Position numbers and translations under genes: made by a program. Source: Bradyrhizobium sp. AT1 (GTDB lineage: Bacteria > Pseudomonadota > Alphaproteobacteria > Rhizobiales > Xanthobacteraceae). From it: 57,032 bases of DNA. How positions within the stretch are numbered: the stretch's first letter is position 1; every line of letters begins with the position of its first letter. Of the stretch, positions 43,361 to 54,490 are shown one piece after another. The notes under the pieces are model-generated. The model was not told the origin of the DNA. It was given only the letters and a program-made list of their open reading frames with translations, and made no database searches. The DNA is taken from positions 2,193,947 to 2,250,978 of the forward strand of contig NZ_JXDL01000001.1 in the NCBI RefSeq assembly GCF_001590795.1. The letters run 5' to 3'.

Positions 43361-44716
43361 TTAGCGCGATGGCGGTCGCAGCGATCGCAGGAGAGTGGCG
43401 ACGTCATCCACCGCATCGAGCCGCCAGACCGCGTCGATGACACGGTCCGCGTCCCAGTCGCTTCGACCCGTCCGCACGCCTTCGCGCAGCTTTTCCTCGA
43501 TGTCGCGGTTCGACAGCGGCGCAGCCTGGCTGCCGCGTGGCGACGTCACGGTCTCGGTGAACACCTCGCCGGACATCAGGCGCAAAGTGACGCGCGCAGC
43601 GCCATCGGGCATTCGCGTATCGAGCTCCGCCCTCACCTTCTGCCGCAGTTGCGCGATATCGGGGCGGACCACGGTTTCATGGGCGAACTCGGCGACGCCG
43701 GCCGCGCCGAGCAGCAATCCGCACGCGACGCAATGGTGGATGCTGACGCGCGCATCACGCTCGTTGTTGATCGGGCGATCGCCCCGCGCAAGCAGCAGTG
43801 CCGAGCCTTGCACGGTCACCTGCTCGATCTGGTCGATGCGCCCTGCGATCCGCTCGCGCAGCAGCAGGCAGGCGTCGATGACCGCATGGAACACGATACC
43901 GGCGGGATAGGGTTTGTAGGTGTTTTTTGCAATCTCCCAGGTCTTACCGAGACCGTCGAGCAGATGTGCGACATCCGGCTCGTCGCCCATGGTGCGGGCC
44001 CAGCCGAGCGGACCTTCGATGGCACGAGGCGCGGCTTCATAGCCCTGCTGCGCAAGAAGTGCGGCGAACAGTCCGTTGCGCGCCGAATTGCCGACGCTGA
44101 CGTTCTTGGCGGCACTCGGCAGGTTCTCGACATTGCCGGCCGACTGGCTCGCAGCCACTCCGATCGCGTTTGCAATGCTTTCCGCCGGAAGGCCGAGCAG
44201 CTTCGCGCAGGCCGCGGCCGCACCAAAAATCCCGCAGGTCGAAGTGATGTGCCAGCCGCGCGCATAATGGCGCGGCGAGACTGAATTGCCGATGCGGCAT
44301 TCCACATCCACGCCGAGAATGAATGCCGTCAGCACCTCGCGCCCCGACAGCTGTCGCGTCTCTGCGAGCGCGAATACGGCCGCTGCGACCGGCGCGGCCG
44401 GATGAATGATCGTCTCGAGATGGGTGTCGTCGAAGTCGAGCAGATTCGCCGAGATGGCGTTGAGGAACGACGCGCAGAGCGCATCCATCGGCTCGGAATG
44501 ACCGATCACCGTCGATGTCGCAGCGCCACTGAACGGCGCCAGCGTGCGCATCGCAGCGGTGACAACGGGATCGCGCGCGGAGCCGAGTGCGGTCGCAAAG
44601 AAATTGAGGATCGATCTTCGCGCCTCGAGGCTCTGCGCCTCGACGTCCGTCCATGACGAGGCAGCTACGAAATCAGCGAGCGTCCTGCTCACACTTGGAA
44701 TGGGGTCTTGCGGCAC
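43361..44716 (-). CDS. MmgE/PrpD-family protein
   Basis: The 451-residue protein has the MmgE/PrpD layout: helical domain with LLDFDDTHLETIIHPAAPVAAAVFA, then SQSAGNVENLPSA and a C-terminal alpha/beta part with KPYPAGIVFHAVIDAC. The family includes 2-methylcitrate dehydratase and cis-aconitate decarboxylase. The start is a GTG at 44716. It heads the leftward operon and is divergent from the dehydrogenase gene at 44944. Confidence 0.9.
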   Translation of the reverse strand: MPQDPIPSVSRTLADFVAASSWTDVEAQSLEARRSILNFFATALGSARDPVVTAAMRTLAPFSGAATSTVIGHSEPMDALCASFLNAISANLLDFDDTHLETIIHPAAPVAAAVFALAETRQLSGREVLTAFILGVDVECRIGNSVSPRHYARGWHITSTCGIFGAAAACAKLLGLPAESIANAIGVAASQSAGNVENLPSAAKNVSVGNSARNGLFAALLAQQGYEAAPRAIEGPLGWARTMGDEPDVAHLLDGLGKTWEIAKNTYKPYPAGIVFHAVIDACLLLRERIAGRIDQIEQVTVQGSALLLARGDRPINNERDARVSIHHCVACGLLLGAAGVAEFAHETVVRPDIAQLRQKVRAELDTRMPDGAARVTLRLMSGEVFTETVTSPRGSQAAPLSNRDIEEKLREGVRTGRSDWDADRVIDAVWRLDAVDDVATLLRSLRPPSR

Positions 44717-44796
44717 GCCGGGCGTCTTCCTCGTTTTGTTCGGACCTTATGCCGATCCGCGGCAAACTGTCGACCCCAAATGTTATGCTTGACAGC

Positions 44797-44807
44797 TTGT
44801 CTGACAA
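44797..44807. promoter_or_regulatory. FadR-type operator in the divergent catabolic promoter
   Basis: The perfect palindrome TTGTCTGACAA fits the FCD/FadR-subfamily operator pattern TNGTNNNACNA. It lies inside a larger repeat flanked by GTTATG (44782) and CATAAC (44809), in the 227-base spacer 44717-44943. The GntR/FCD regulator at 55255-55971 is the likely ligand-responsive repressor. Confidence 0.62.
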
Positions 44808-44943
44808 TCATAACAATCCGGCCCGTTGGCGCGGTTACCCGCTGCCACGACGACGGCGGCCGAGACGGCCGGCCGGCGACAATTATTGGCCAACGAGATC
44901 AAGAAGGCGCGCCCGAACGGGACCGCGCGACAGGGAGTGGACG

Positions 44944-45837
44944 ATGGCGGGAGAGACGCTCGGCGTAATCGGCACGGGCCGCATGGGCGGTCCCATGGCG
45001 GGACGATTGATGGACGCGGGCTATTCGCTCGTCGTCTACGACACGCAGGTCGAGGCCACCCAGCCGCTGGTCAAGCGCGGCGCGCTCCTCGCCAGTTCTC
45101 CGGCCGACGTCGCCTCGCGCGCCGACATCGTGCTTGCGAGCCTGCCGACCCCCGACATCGTCAAGGCCGTTGCGCTCGGCCAGGACGGCATCGGCAGCGG
45201 CAGTCGCGCCAAGATCGTCATCGATCTCTCGACCTCGGGTCCCGGCGCTGCGAAGTTCGTCGCCGAGGGCCTGAAGGCCAAGGGGATGACGCTGGTCGAT
45301 GCGCCCGTGAGCGGCGGCATCAAGGGCGCCGTCAACGGCACGCTGGCGGTGATGGTATCCTGCCCGCAGGCGACCTACGAGACTGTGCAGCCGATCCTGA
45401 AGAATTTCGGCAAGCTGTTCTACACCGGCGACAAGCCCGGCGTGGCGCAGACCGCCAAGCTCGCCAACAATCTGATGGCGGCGGCGGCACTGGTCATCAC
45501 CTCGGAAGCCGTCGCCATGGGCGTCAAGGGCGGGGTCAACGCCAAGGTGCTGATCGACATCATCAACGCCAGCAGCGGCCGCAACAGCGCATCCGAAGAC
45601 AAATTCCCCCGCGCGGTGCTGCCCGGCACGTTCGATTTCGGCTTCACCACCGGCCTCTCCTACAAGGACGTCCGTCTGTGCGTGGACGAGGCCGAGGCGA
45701 TGGGCGTGCCGATGGTCTGCGGCGCGGTGGTCCGGCAGATGCTCGCGATCACCAACGCCAAATACGGCGCATCATCCGACTTCACTTCGATCGCCAAGGT
45801 GCTCGAAGAGTGGGCCGGCGTCGAGATGCGCGGCTGA
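44944..45837 (+). CDS. 3-hydroxyisobutyrate-dehydrogenase-family NAD(P)-dependent reductase
   Basis: The 297-residue protein has the Rossmann motif VIGTGRMGGPMAG, the substrate motif DAPVSGGIKGA and the catalytic Lys in KLANNLM. The family oxidizes beta-hydroxyacids (3-hydroxyisobutyrate, tartronate semialdehyde, 6-hydroxymethyl-type). CAGGGAGTGG precedes the ATG. It is the first gene of the rightward operon. The substrate is unknown. Confidence 0.9.
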   Translation: MAGETLGVIGTGRMGGPMAGRLMDAGYSLVVYDTQVEATQPLVKRGALLASSPADVASRADIVLASLPTPDIVKAVALGQDGIGSGSRAKIVIDLSTSGPGAAKFVAEGLKAKGMTLVDAPVSGGIKGAVNGTLAVMVSCPQATYETVQPILKNFGKLFYTGDKPGVAQTAKLANNLMAAAALVITSEAVAMGVKGGVNAKVLIDIINASSGRNSASEDKFPRAVLPGTFDFGFTTGLSYKDVRLCVDEAEAMGVPMVCGAVVRQMLAITNAKYGASSDFTSIAKVLEEWAGVEMRG

Positions 45838-45865
45838 TCACGCAGGCCAGGGAGAGCACCCCGCA

Positions 45866-47260
45866 ATGACGATCGGCCCGACCGTATCCGGCAAGGTATC
45901 GCTGGCGCGCCAGATGGCGCGGAGCGTGCTTGCGCTGGATATAGGCTATTTCGGGCCGGAGGTCATCGCCAAGGCAAAGCTCTGCCTGCTCGACTTCCTG
46001 TCCTGCGCGTTCGAGGCGGGCCATCATCCCTGGAGCCGCCAGGCCGTCGCGATCGCGCAAGCCGGCGGCGGTGCAACGATCATCGGGACGTCGCAGCTCT
46101 CCTCCCCGGCCGACGCAGCCTTCGCCAATGCCGTGATGGGGCACGGCCTGGTGCGCGAAGACATGCACGCGGCCAGCATCGCGCACCACGGCGTGGTGAT
46201 CTGGCCGGCCCTGCTCGCACTGTCCGAACAGACGCCGCTGCGCGGCGCCACGCTACTGACGGCAGCCGTCATCGGCTACGAGACCGGCGCGCGGATCGGC
46301 CGCGCGCTGCTGACCTCCGACCTCGCGCGCCTCTACCGGCCGACGGGCCTCGTCGCTCCCCTGGGCGCTGCGCTCGCAGGGAGTTTCGCGCTCGACCTCT
46401 CCGAGGATGAAGCCACCAGCGCCATCGCGATCGCGGCCAACACTTCCAGCGGGCTCAACGAATGGCCGCATGCCGGCGGCTCCGACATGTATTTCCATCC
46501 CGGGTTTGCCGCCGGCAATGCGATCAAGGCCGTCGGCCTTGCCGCGGCCGGCGCCTTCGGCTCGGAAACCATCATCGAAGGCGAAGCCGGCCTGTTCGCC
46601 GCCTATCGCCGCCAGGCCGCGCCCGACAGCATCGCGCTCTTCCCCGATGGCGAGTGCGAGATCATGGCCGTCTACAACAAGCCCGTCCCCGCCTGCAATT
46701 TCGCGCAGACCGCGGCGCAGGCCGCGCTTCGCGTCTCGCACGAGCTCGCCAATACGGACGAGATCGACCGAATCGTCATTCGCGCGTCGGAGGCCGCCGT
46801 GCGCTATCCCGGCTGTGATTCCATGGGGCCCTATCGCAATGCGCTCCAGGCCAAGATGAGCATTCCCTTCAGCGTCGCGGCGACGCTGGCACGGGGCGAG
46901 ATCGAGGAAGAGAACTATTCCGAGCTCGGCGATACCGACATCGTCCGCCTCGTTGCGGTCACCGAGCTCGAAGCCGGTGCCGGCTTCACCGCCGCCTTCC
47001 CCGGCAGGCAGGGCGCGGAGGTGACCGTGCATCTGCGCGGCGGGCGGAGCATCCGGCACGCCTTGCCCGACGTCATCGCGGCAACACCGTCAGATATTCG
47101 CGCACGCTTTCGCAGCTCGGCAACCACAGTCCTCGGCGAGGACCGCGCGCACCGGCTCGAAGAACTCATCGACGACTGCGAGCAGCTCGGCAACGCCGGC
47201 GACATCGCCGCGCAATGCCGCCTGAACGCACCGGAACGGGCTTTACGATCGGCATCATAA
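45866..47260 (+). CDS. MmgE/PrpD-family protein, second copy
   Basis: The 464-residue protein has LLDFLSCAFEAG, HGLVREDMHAASIAHHGVVIWPALLAL and SGLNEWPHAGGSDMYFHPGFAAGNAI, the MmgE/PrpD pattern. It differs clearly from the copy at 43361-44716, so the two probably act on different compounds or steps. GGGAGAGC precedes the ATG. Confidence 0.9.
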   Translation: MTIGPTVSGKVSLARQMARSVLALDIGYFGPEVIAKAKLCLLDFLSCAFEAGHHPWSRQAVAIAQAGGGATIIGTSQLSSPADAAFANAVMGHGLVREDMHAASIAHHGVVIWPALLALSEQTPLRGATLLTAAVIGYETGARIGRALLTSDLARLYRPTGLVAPLGAALAGSFALDLSEDEATSAIAIAANTSSGLNEWPHAGGSDMYFHPGFAAGNAIKAVGLAAAGAFGSETIIEGEAGLFAAYRRQAAPDSIALFPDGECEIMAVYNKPVPACNFAQTAAQAALRVSHELANTDEIDRIVIRASEAAVRYPGCDSMGPYRNALQAKMSIPFSVAATLARGEIEEENYSELGDTDIVRLVAVTELEAGAGFTAAFPGRQGAEVTVHLRGGRSIRHALPDVIAATPSDIRARFRSSATTVLGEDRAHRLEELIDDCEQLGNAGDIAAQCRLNAPERALRSAS

Positions 47261-47338
47261 GAAGTGCCGGAGAATGCGGGGAAACATGGTCGATCCAAAG
47301 ATCAGCCTGAAATCGTCAGCTGCGCGGAGACAAGGCTG

Positions 47339-48274
47339 ATGGAAGGATTCTTTCAAGCGCTCGCCGCGGGCCTGCTGATCGGCGCCGTCTACGGCCTGAT
47401 GTGCGTCGGGCTCGGCCTGATCTTCGGCGTCATGCGCGTCATCAACTTCGCCCACGGCGATTTCATGATGCTCGGCATGTACACGGCCTTCTATCTGTTC
47501 ACCGCCGCCGGCGTGCAGACGCTGTTCGGCAACACGGTCGGGCCGTTCGTCGCCATTCTGCTGGCCGGGCCCGTGCTCGCGGTGTTCGGCTATTTCGTGC
47601 ATCGTACGCTGATCTCGCACGTATCGGGGACGCGCACGGCATCGCTCGAAGGCGAAGGCCATTACGCTCAGCTCATCCTCACGCTCGGCATCGCGCTGAT
47701 CCTGCAGAATGGCGGCCTGATCGTGTTCGGCTCGGTGCTCGCCTCGATCCGGACGCCGCTGTCGAGTTCGGCCTGGGAGCTCGGGCCCTTCTTCGACATG
47801 AGCATCTTCCTGAACAAGGCCCGCAGCATCGACATGATCGTTTCGCTGGCGATCATGACCCTGCTCTCGCTGCTGATCACGCGGACCCGGATCGGCAAGT
47901 CGCTCCGCGCCGCCGCGGACAATCCGACCGCCGCGACCTATATGGGCATCGACGTCGACCGCGCGCACCGCACCGCCTTCGCGCTCGGCTGCGGCATCAC
48001 CGCCATCGCCGGCGGCCTGCTCGCCACCAATTACCCGTTCCACCCCTTTGTCGGTCTCGAGTACGTCATCGTCATGTATGCCGGCGTCGTGCTCGGCGGC
48101 ATGGGCAGCATCATCGGGGCGTTCTGGGGCGGCATGACGATCGGCCTCGTGCAGCAGATGTCGACGCTGATCCTGCCGACCCAGTTGCAGAACGCCGCGA
48201 TCTTCGCCGTCTTCCTCCTCATCATCTTCTTCCGTCCGCAAGGCTTCTTCGGGCGCATGGTCGAGAGGACGTGA
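47339..48274 (+). CDS. livH: Branched-chain-type ABC transporter permease LivH
   Basis: The 311-residue membrane protein has eight or so hydrophobic segments and the LivH signatures GLIFGVMRVINFAHGDFMMLGMY and ITAIAGGLLATNYPF. It forms the channel with the LivM part of the next gene. The ATG at 47339 with GGAGACAAGG upstream is preferred over the ATG at 47264. The ligand is probably a carboxylate or aromatic acid rather than an amino acid. Confidence 0.92.
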   Translation: MEGFFQALAAGLLIGAVYGLMCVGLGLIFGVMRVINFAHGDFMMLGMYTAFYLFTAAGVQTLFGNTVGPFVAILLAGPVLAVFGYFVHRTLISHVSGTRTASLEGEGHYAQLILTLGIALILQNGGLIVFGSVLASIRTPLSSSAWELGPFFDMSIFLNKARSIDMIVSLAIMTLLSLLITRTRIGKSLRAAADNPTAATYMGIDVDRAHRTAFALGCGITAIAGGLLATNYPFHPFVGLEYVIVMYAGVVLGGMGSIIGAFWGGMTIGLVQQMSTLILPTQLQNAAIFAVFLLIIFFRPQGFFGRMVERT

Positions 48275-48276
48275 CC

Positions 48277-50029
<1,753 letters not shown>

Positions 50030-50043
<14 letters not shown>

Positions 50044-50737
50044 AGGATTGAGCGCGGGTTACTCCGCAAAACCCGTCCTGAACGACGTCTCGATCGAAGT
50101 CGGCGCCGGCCAGTTCGTTGCGATCGTCGGCCCCAATGGCGCCGGCAAGACCACGCTGTTCAAGACGATCTCCGGCATCGTCAAGCCGAGCGGCGGCGCG
50201 ATCACGTTCGACGGCGTCGATTTGCTTGCGGTGCCGCCGCCGCAGCGAGCCCATCTCGGCATCGCCCACGTCCCGGAGGGACGCCAGGTCTTCCCGTCAC
50301 TGACGGTGATGGAAAACCTGGAAATGGGCGCGATGACCGAAAGCGGCCGCCGCGACTGGCAGGCCAATATCGAGCGCATCTTCGAATGGCTGCCGGTGCT
50401 CAAGGAGCGTCGCGACCAGTTCGCGGGCACGATGTCCGGCGGACAGCAGCAGATGCTCGCAATCGGCCGCGGCCTCGCCTCCTCGCCGAAGCTGTTGATG
50501 CTGGACGAGCCCTCGATGGGACTCGCGCCTTCGACCGCCGACTTCATCTTCGAACGCCTGATCGACATCCGGCGTCAGTCCGGGCTGACCATGCTGCTGG
50601 TCGAGCAGCGCGTCGCTGAGGCGCTGGAATCCGCCGACCATGGCTATGTCCTCGAAGCCGGACACGTCGTGCTCCAGGGCAACAACACCACGCTGCGCGC
50701 CGACGACCGCGTGCGCAAGGCCTATCTCGGCATGTGA
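50030..50737 (+). CDS. livF: Branched-chain-type ABC transporter ATP-binding protein LivF
   Basis: The 235-residue ATPase has Walker A GPNGAGKTT, the LivF segment VPEGRQVFPSLTVMENL, signature MSGGQQQMLAIGRGL and Walker B LLMLDEPSMGLAP. It overlaps the LivM-LivG gene by 14 bases. It completes the importer with the binding proteins that follow. Confidence 0.95.
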
Positions 50738-50770
50738 CGGACATAAAAACAAAGACCAGGGAGAAACAAA

Positions 50771-52006
50771 ATGAACAAGACTTCGAAAGGCCTGACGCGC
50801 CGCACGGTGCTGTCCGGCGCCGCCGCCGTGGGCCTCGCCGGCGTCGCACGGGCGCAGACGCCGGCCGAGATCAAGGTCGGCCTGATCGTGCCGCTGTCGG
50901 GCATCTACACCCGCCCCGGCCAGGTGATGAAGATGGGCGCCGAGATGGGCATCGAGCACATCAACGCGCAAGGCGGCATCAAGGCGCTCGGCGGCGCCAA
51001 GCTGAAGCTCGTCGTGATCGACTGCGGCGACACCACGGAAAAGGCCAAGAATGCGGCGCAGCGCATGGTGGCGCAAGAGCCCGATCTGGTCGCCGCCACC
51101 GGCTCCTATCTCTCGTCCTTCACGCTCGCGGTCACCGAGGTGACCGAGCGCGCCGAGCTGCCGGTGCTCACACTGTCTTATTCGGACCTTTTGACCGACC
51201 GCGGCTTCAAATACATCTTCCAGACCGCCGCTACCGCGAGCCGCCAGTCCGAGCTCGGCCTGCCGACGCTGATGAAGCTCGCCGAGAATGCATCGGGCAA
51301 GAAGCCGAAGACCGTGGCGATGTTGATGGACAACACCGCGACGTCGGTTGCCACCGCCAAGGCGCTCAAGGAAAAACTGTTCGCGCAGGAAGGCCTTCAG
51401 CTCGTCGTCGAGGAAGTCTGGACGCCGCCGCTGTCGGACGCGACGCCGCTGATCCAGAAAGTCCGCTCGGCCAAGCCCGATTTGCTGCTGTTCATGCCGA
51501 ACGCGGTATCCGACGCCAAGCTCGGTCTGGAGAAGATCAGCGAATTCGGCCTCGGCCAGGGCAAGATCCCGACCGTGTCCTTCAGCATCACCATCGCGGA
51601 GCCCGACATGCTGCAGAGCGTGAGCCCGGAGACGGTGCAAGGCATCATGACCATCGTCGCCAATTGGGGCTCGAAGGGCCATGAGGCGCTGATTGCCGAG
51701 CTCAAGGCCAAGTACAAGGAGCCTTGGATGACGCAGAACGTCATCTCGACCTATGGCGACATGTGGCTGATGAAGGAAGCGCTGGAGAAGGCCGGCAAGG
51801 CAGACCGCAATGCGGTCGCCCAGGCCTTCCGCACCATGGATGCCGGCCCGTCGAAATACTATCCGGGCGGCCAGCTGAAATTCGACGAGAAGGGCCGCCG
51901 CGTCGGCGCCGGCGTCGTCATCGTGCAATGGCAATCGGGCGTGCCTGTCACCGTCTATCCGCCCGAACTCGCGCAGGCGCAGCCGTTCTGGCCGAAAAAA
52001 TCCTAA
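50771..52006 (+). CDS. ABC transporter substrate-binding protein, LivK type, copy 1
   Basis: The 411-residue protein begins with a Tat-type signal (LTRRTVLSGAAAVGLAGVARA, cut near residue 29) and then has the periplasmic-binding fold I pattern (KVGLIVPLSGIYTRPG). It is closely similar to the next gene along its length, so the two arose by tandem duplication. GGGAGAAAC precedes the ATG. The ligand is unknown. Confidence 0.92.
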   Translation: MNKTSKGLTRRTVLSGAAAVGLAGVARAQTPAEIKVGLIVPLSGIYTRPGQVMKMGAEMGIEHINAQGGIKALGGAKLKLVVIDCGDTTEKAKNAAQRMVAQEPDLVAATGSYLSSFTLAVTEVTERAELPVLTLSYSDLLTDRGFKYIFQTAATASRQSELGLPTLMKLAENASGKKPKTVAMLMDNTATSVATAKALKEKLFAQEGLQLVVEEVWTPPLSDATPLIQKVRSAKPDLLLFMPNAVSDAKLGLEKISEFGLGQGKIPTVSFSITIAEPDMLQSVSPETVQGIMTIVANWGSKGHEALIAELKAKYKEPWMTQNVISTYGDMWLMKEALEKAGKADRNAVAQAFRTMDAGPSKYYPGGQLKFDEKGRRVGAGVVIVQWQSGVPVTVYPPELAQAQPFWPKKS

Positions 52007-52036
52007 GCGTCGCGCAATCCTGGGGAGGAGACTGTC

Positions 52037-53272
52037 ATGACTGCCAAGAGCAAGATCACGATATCGCGGCGAACCCTGCTGGCCGGCGCCTCCGGCACGC
52101 TGATCGCATCGCGCGCCTGGGCGCAGCAGCCGGCGGAGGTGAAGGTCGGCCTGCTGGTGCCGATCTCCGGGCTCTACGCCCGTCCGGGGACGGTGATGCG
52201 CGAAGGCGCCGAGATGGCGATCGACCACATCAACGCGCAAGGCGGCGTCAAGGCCCTCGGCGGCGCCAAGCTGAAGCTCGTCGTGCTCGATTCCGGCGAC
52301 ACCACAGAGAAGGCCAAGAACGCGGCCCAGCGCATGGTGGCGCAGGAGACCGATCTGGTTGCGGCCAGCGGCGCCTACCTGTCCTCGTTCACGCTCGCAG
52401 TCACCGAGGTGACCGAGCGCGCCAACCTGCCCATGCTCACCCTCTCCTACTCCGATCTCATCACCGAGCGCGGCTTCAAATACGTATTCCAAACCGCGGC
52501 CACCGCAGGATCGCAGGCCAAGCAGGCGTTGCCCCAGCTCATCAAGCTGGCGGAGACGGCCTCCGGCAAGCGCCCGAAGACGGTCGCGATCCTCACCGAC
52601 AACACGGGCGCCTCGATCGCCTCCGCCAAGGCGATGCGCGAGGGTCTGCTGGCCGAAAACCAGCTGCAGTTGATCGTCGACGAGACCTTCACTCCGCCGC
52701 TGGCTGACGCAACCTCGCTGGTGCAGAAGATCCGTTCGGCGAAGCCCGACCTGCTGTTCTTCCTGCCGACGGTGATCTCGGACGCCAAGCTGCTGCTCGA
52801 GAAGATGAACGAGTTCGGCCTCGGCCAGGGCAAGGTGCCGACGATCTCGTTCGGCATCGCGATCGCCGAACCTGACATGCTGCAGACCGTCAGCCCCGAG
52901 TTGCTGCAGGGCGTGTTGACCTGCGTCGCCAGTTGGGGCGCCAAGGGGCACGAGGCGCTGATCGCCGAGTTGAAGACCCGCTACAAGGAGCCGTGGATGA
53001 CGCAGAACGCGATCTCAACCTATGGCGACATGTGGGTGATCAAGGACGCGCTGGAGAAGGCCGGCAAGGCCGATCGCGTCGCCGTCGGCGAAGCGCTGCG
53101 CACCATGGACGGCGGTCCCTCCAAATATTACCCGCTGGGCGAGATCAAGTTCGACGAGAAAGGCCGCCGCGTCGGAGCCGGCATGACCATCGTGCAGTGG
53201 CAGACGGGCGTTCCGGTCACCGTGTTCCCGCCGGAGCTCGCGCTGGCAAAACCGTTCTGGCCAAAGAGCTGA
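52037..53272 (+). CDS. ABC transporter substrate-binding protein, LivK type, copy 2
   Basis: The 411-residue protein has a Tat-type signal (SRRTLLAGASGTLIASRAWA) and the same fold as copy 1, with shared blocks such as GDTTEKAKNAAQRMVAQE and VQWQ-GVPVTV-PPELA. Two binding proteins serving one importer suggest two related ligands. GGGGAGGAG precedes the ATG. Confidence 0.92.
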   Translation: MTAKSKITISRRTLLAGASGTLIASRAWAQQPAEVKVGLLVPISGLYARPGTVMREGAEMAIDHINAQGGVKALGGAKLKLVVLDSGDTTEKAKNAAQRMVAQETDLVAASGAYLSSFTLAVTEVTERANLPMLTLSYSDLITERGFKYVFQTAATAGSQAKQALPQLIKLAETASGKRPKTVAILTDNTGASIASAKAMREGLLAENQLQLIVDETFTPPLADATSLVQKIRSAKPDLLFFLPTVISDAKLLLEKMNEFGLGQGKVPTISFGIAIAEPDMLQTVSPELLQGVLTCVASWGAKGHEALIAELKTRYKEPWMTQNAISTYGDMWVIKDALEKAGKADRVAVGEALRTMDGGPSKYYPLGEIKFDEKGRRVGAGMTIVQWQTGVPVTVFPPELALAKPFWPKS

Positions 53273-53302
53273 GACCCGACCTGACAAGAAACGGAGACCA
53301 CA

Positions 53303-53683
53303 ATGGACAAGGCGACCTACGACCGCGGCCTCGAAATCCGCAAGAGCGTGCTCGGCAACGAGTTCGTCGACAGAGCGATCGCATCAGCGGACGAGTTCAA
53401 CCGCCCGATGCAGGACCTTACCACGGAATATTGCTGGGGTTACGTCTGGGGCCGCGAGGGCCTGACGCGCAAGACTCGCAGCTTCCTCAACCTGGCGATG
53501 CTTTGCGCGCTCAACCGGCCGCACGAGCTGAAGACGCATGTCCGCGGCGCGCTCGCCAATGGCGCGACCAAGGAAGAGATCCGCGAGGTCTTCATGCAGG
53601 TCGCGATCTATTGCGGCGTGCCGGCCGGCGTCGATGCGTTCCGCAACGCAAAGGAAGTCTTCGCCGAGCTCGACAAGAAGTAG
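53303..53683 (+). CDS. Carboxymuconolactone-decarboxylase-family protein, second copy
   Basis: The 126-residue protein has SFLNLAMLCALNRPHELKTHVRGALANG and VAIYCGVPAGVDAFRNAKE, matching the copy at 42929-43318 at most positions. Two copies in opposite transcription units bracket the transport genes. ACGGAGACC precedes the ATG. Confidence 0.9.
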   Translation: MDKATYDRGLEIRKSVLGNEFVDRAIASADEFNRPMQDLTTEYCWGYVWGREGLTRKTRSFLNLAMLCALNRPHELKTHVRGALANGATKEEIREVFMQVAIYCGVPAGVDAFRNAKEVFAELDKK

Positions 53684-53698
53684 CGGAGCGTGGCTGCG

Positions 53699-54469
53699 AT
53701 GAAGGACAAATGGGCACTCGTGACCGGCGCGACGGCGGGCCTCGGCTTCGCCGTCGCGGAAGGCGTTGCCGGAGCGGGCGCCAACGTCGTCCTTCACGAT
53801 CTCGTCGCGCCGAGGCAGGCCGCGGATGATCTGCGCGCCCGCTTCAGCGTGGAGGTTATCGCGGCCGGTGCCGATCTATCCCAACGCGAGGCAATCGAGG
53901 CCATGATGGCCGACCTGCTCGATCGCTGCGGCGCAATCGATATTCTGGTCAACAACGCCGTTGTCAGGCATTTCTCCGCCATCGAGCAGTTTCCGCCCGA
54001 GAGGTGGGAGCAAGCGCTGGCCGTCAACCTGTCGGCGCCATTTCACCTGATCCGCCTGGCGCTGCCGGCGATGAAGCAGCGTGGCTTTGGGCGGATCATC
54101 AATCTGGGCTCGATCTATTCGAGCCGCGCGGTCGAGGACCGCATCGACTACGTCACCACCAAGACGGCGATCTTGGGCATGACCCGCGCCGTCGCCATCG
54201 AGACGGCGCGCAGCGGCGTCACCTGCAACACGCTCTGCCCAGGTACGCTGCCGACCCCTGCGATCCTGAACAAGATCGCCGGCATTGCCGCAAATAACGG
54301 CCGTCCGGTCGAGGACGTGACCCGCGACTATCTCGGCGAGCGTCAGCCGACGCAGCGCTTCGTCGAAATGGACGCCGTCGCCGCCATGGTCGTCTTTCTC
54401 TGTGGCTCCGCCGCAAACGACATCACCGGCGCCAGCCTGCCGATCGACGGCGGCTGGTCTGTCGCGTGA
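53699..54469 (+). CDS. Short-chain dehydrogenase/reductase, copy 1
   Basis: The 256-residue SDR has TGATAGLG, NNAV, Ser in NLGSIYSS, the catalytic YVTTK and a C-terminal DGGW. It probably oxidizes or reduces a hydroxyl or keto group in the catabolic path. The ATG at 53699 has GGAG 10 bases upstream; a GTG at 53690 is too near the ribosome site. Confidence 0.9.
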   Translation: MKDKWALVTGATAGLGFAVAEGVAGAGANVVLHDLVAPRQAADDLRARFSVEVIAAGADLSQREAIEAMMADLLDRCGAIDILVNNAVVRHFSAIEQFPPERWEQALAVNLSAPFHLIRLALPAMKQRGFGRIINLGSIYSSRAVEDRIDYVTTKTAILGMTRAVAIETARSGVTCNTLCPGTLPTPAILNKIAGIAANNGRPVEDVTRDYLGERQPTQRFVEMDAVAAMVVFLCGSAANDITGASLPIDGGWSVA

Positions 54470-54490
54470 AACTGGAATGGGAGTGTTGCG

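Noticed and set aside
50297..52951. 884-codon open frame on the minus strand opposite livF and the two binding proteins
   Set aside because: It mirrors the sense genes, including their tandem duplication, and has low-complexity Arg/Ala/Gly/Leu composition.
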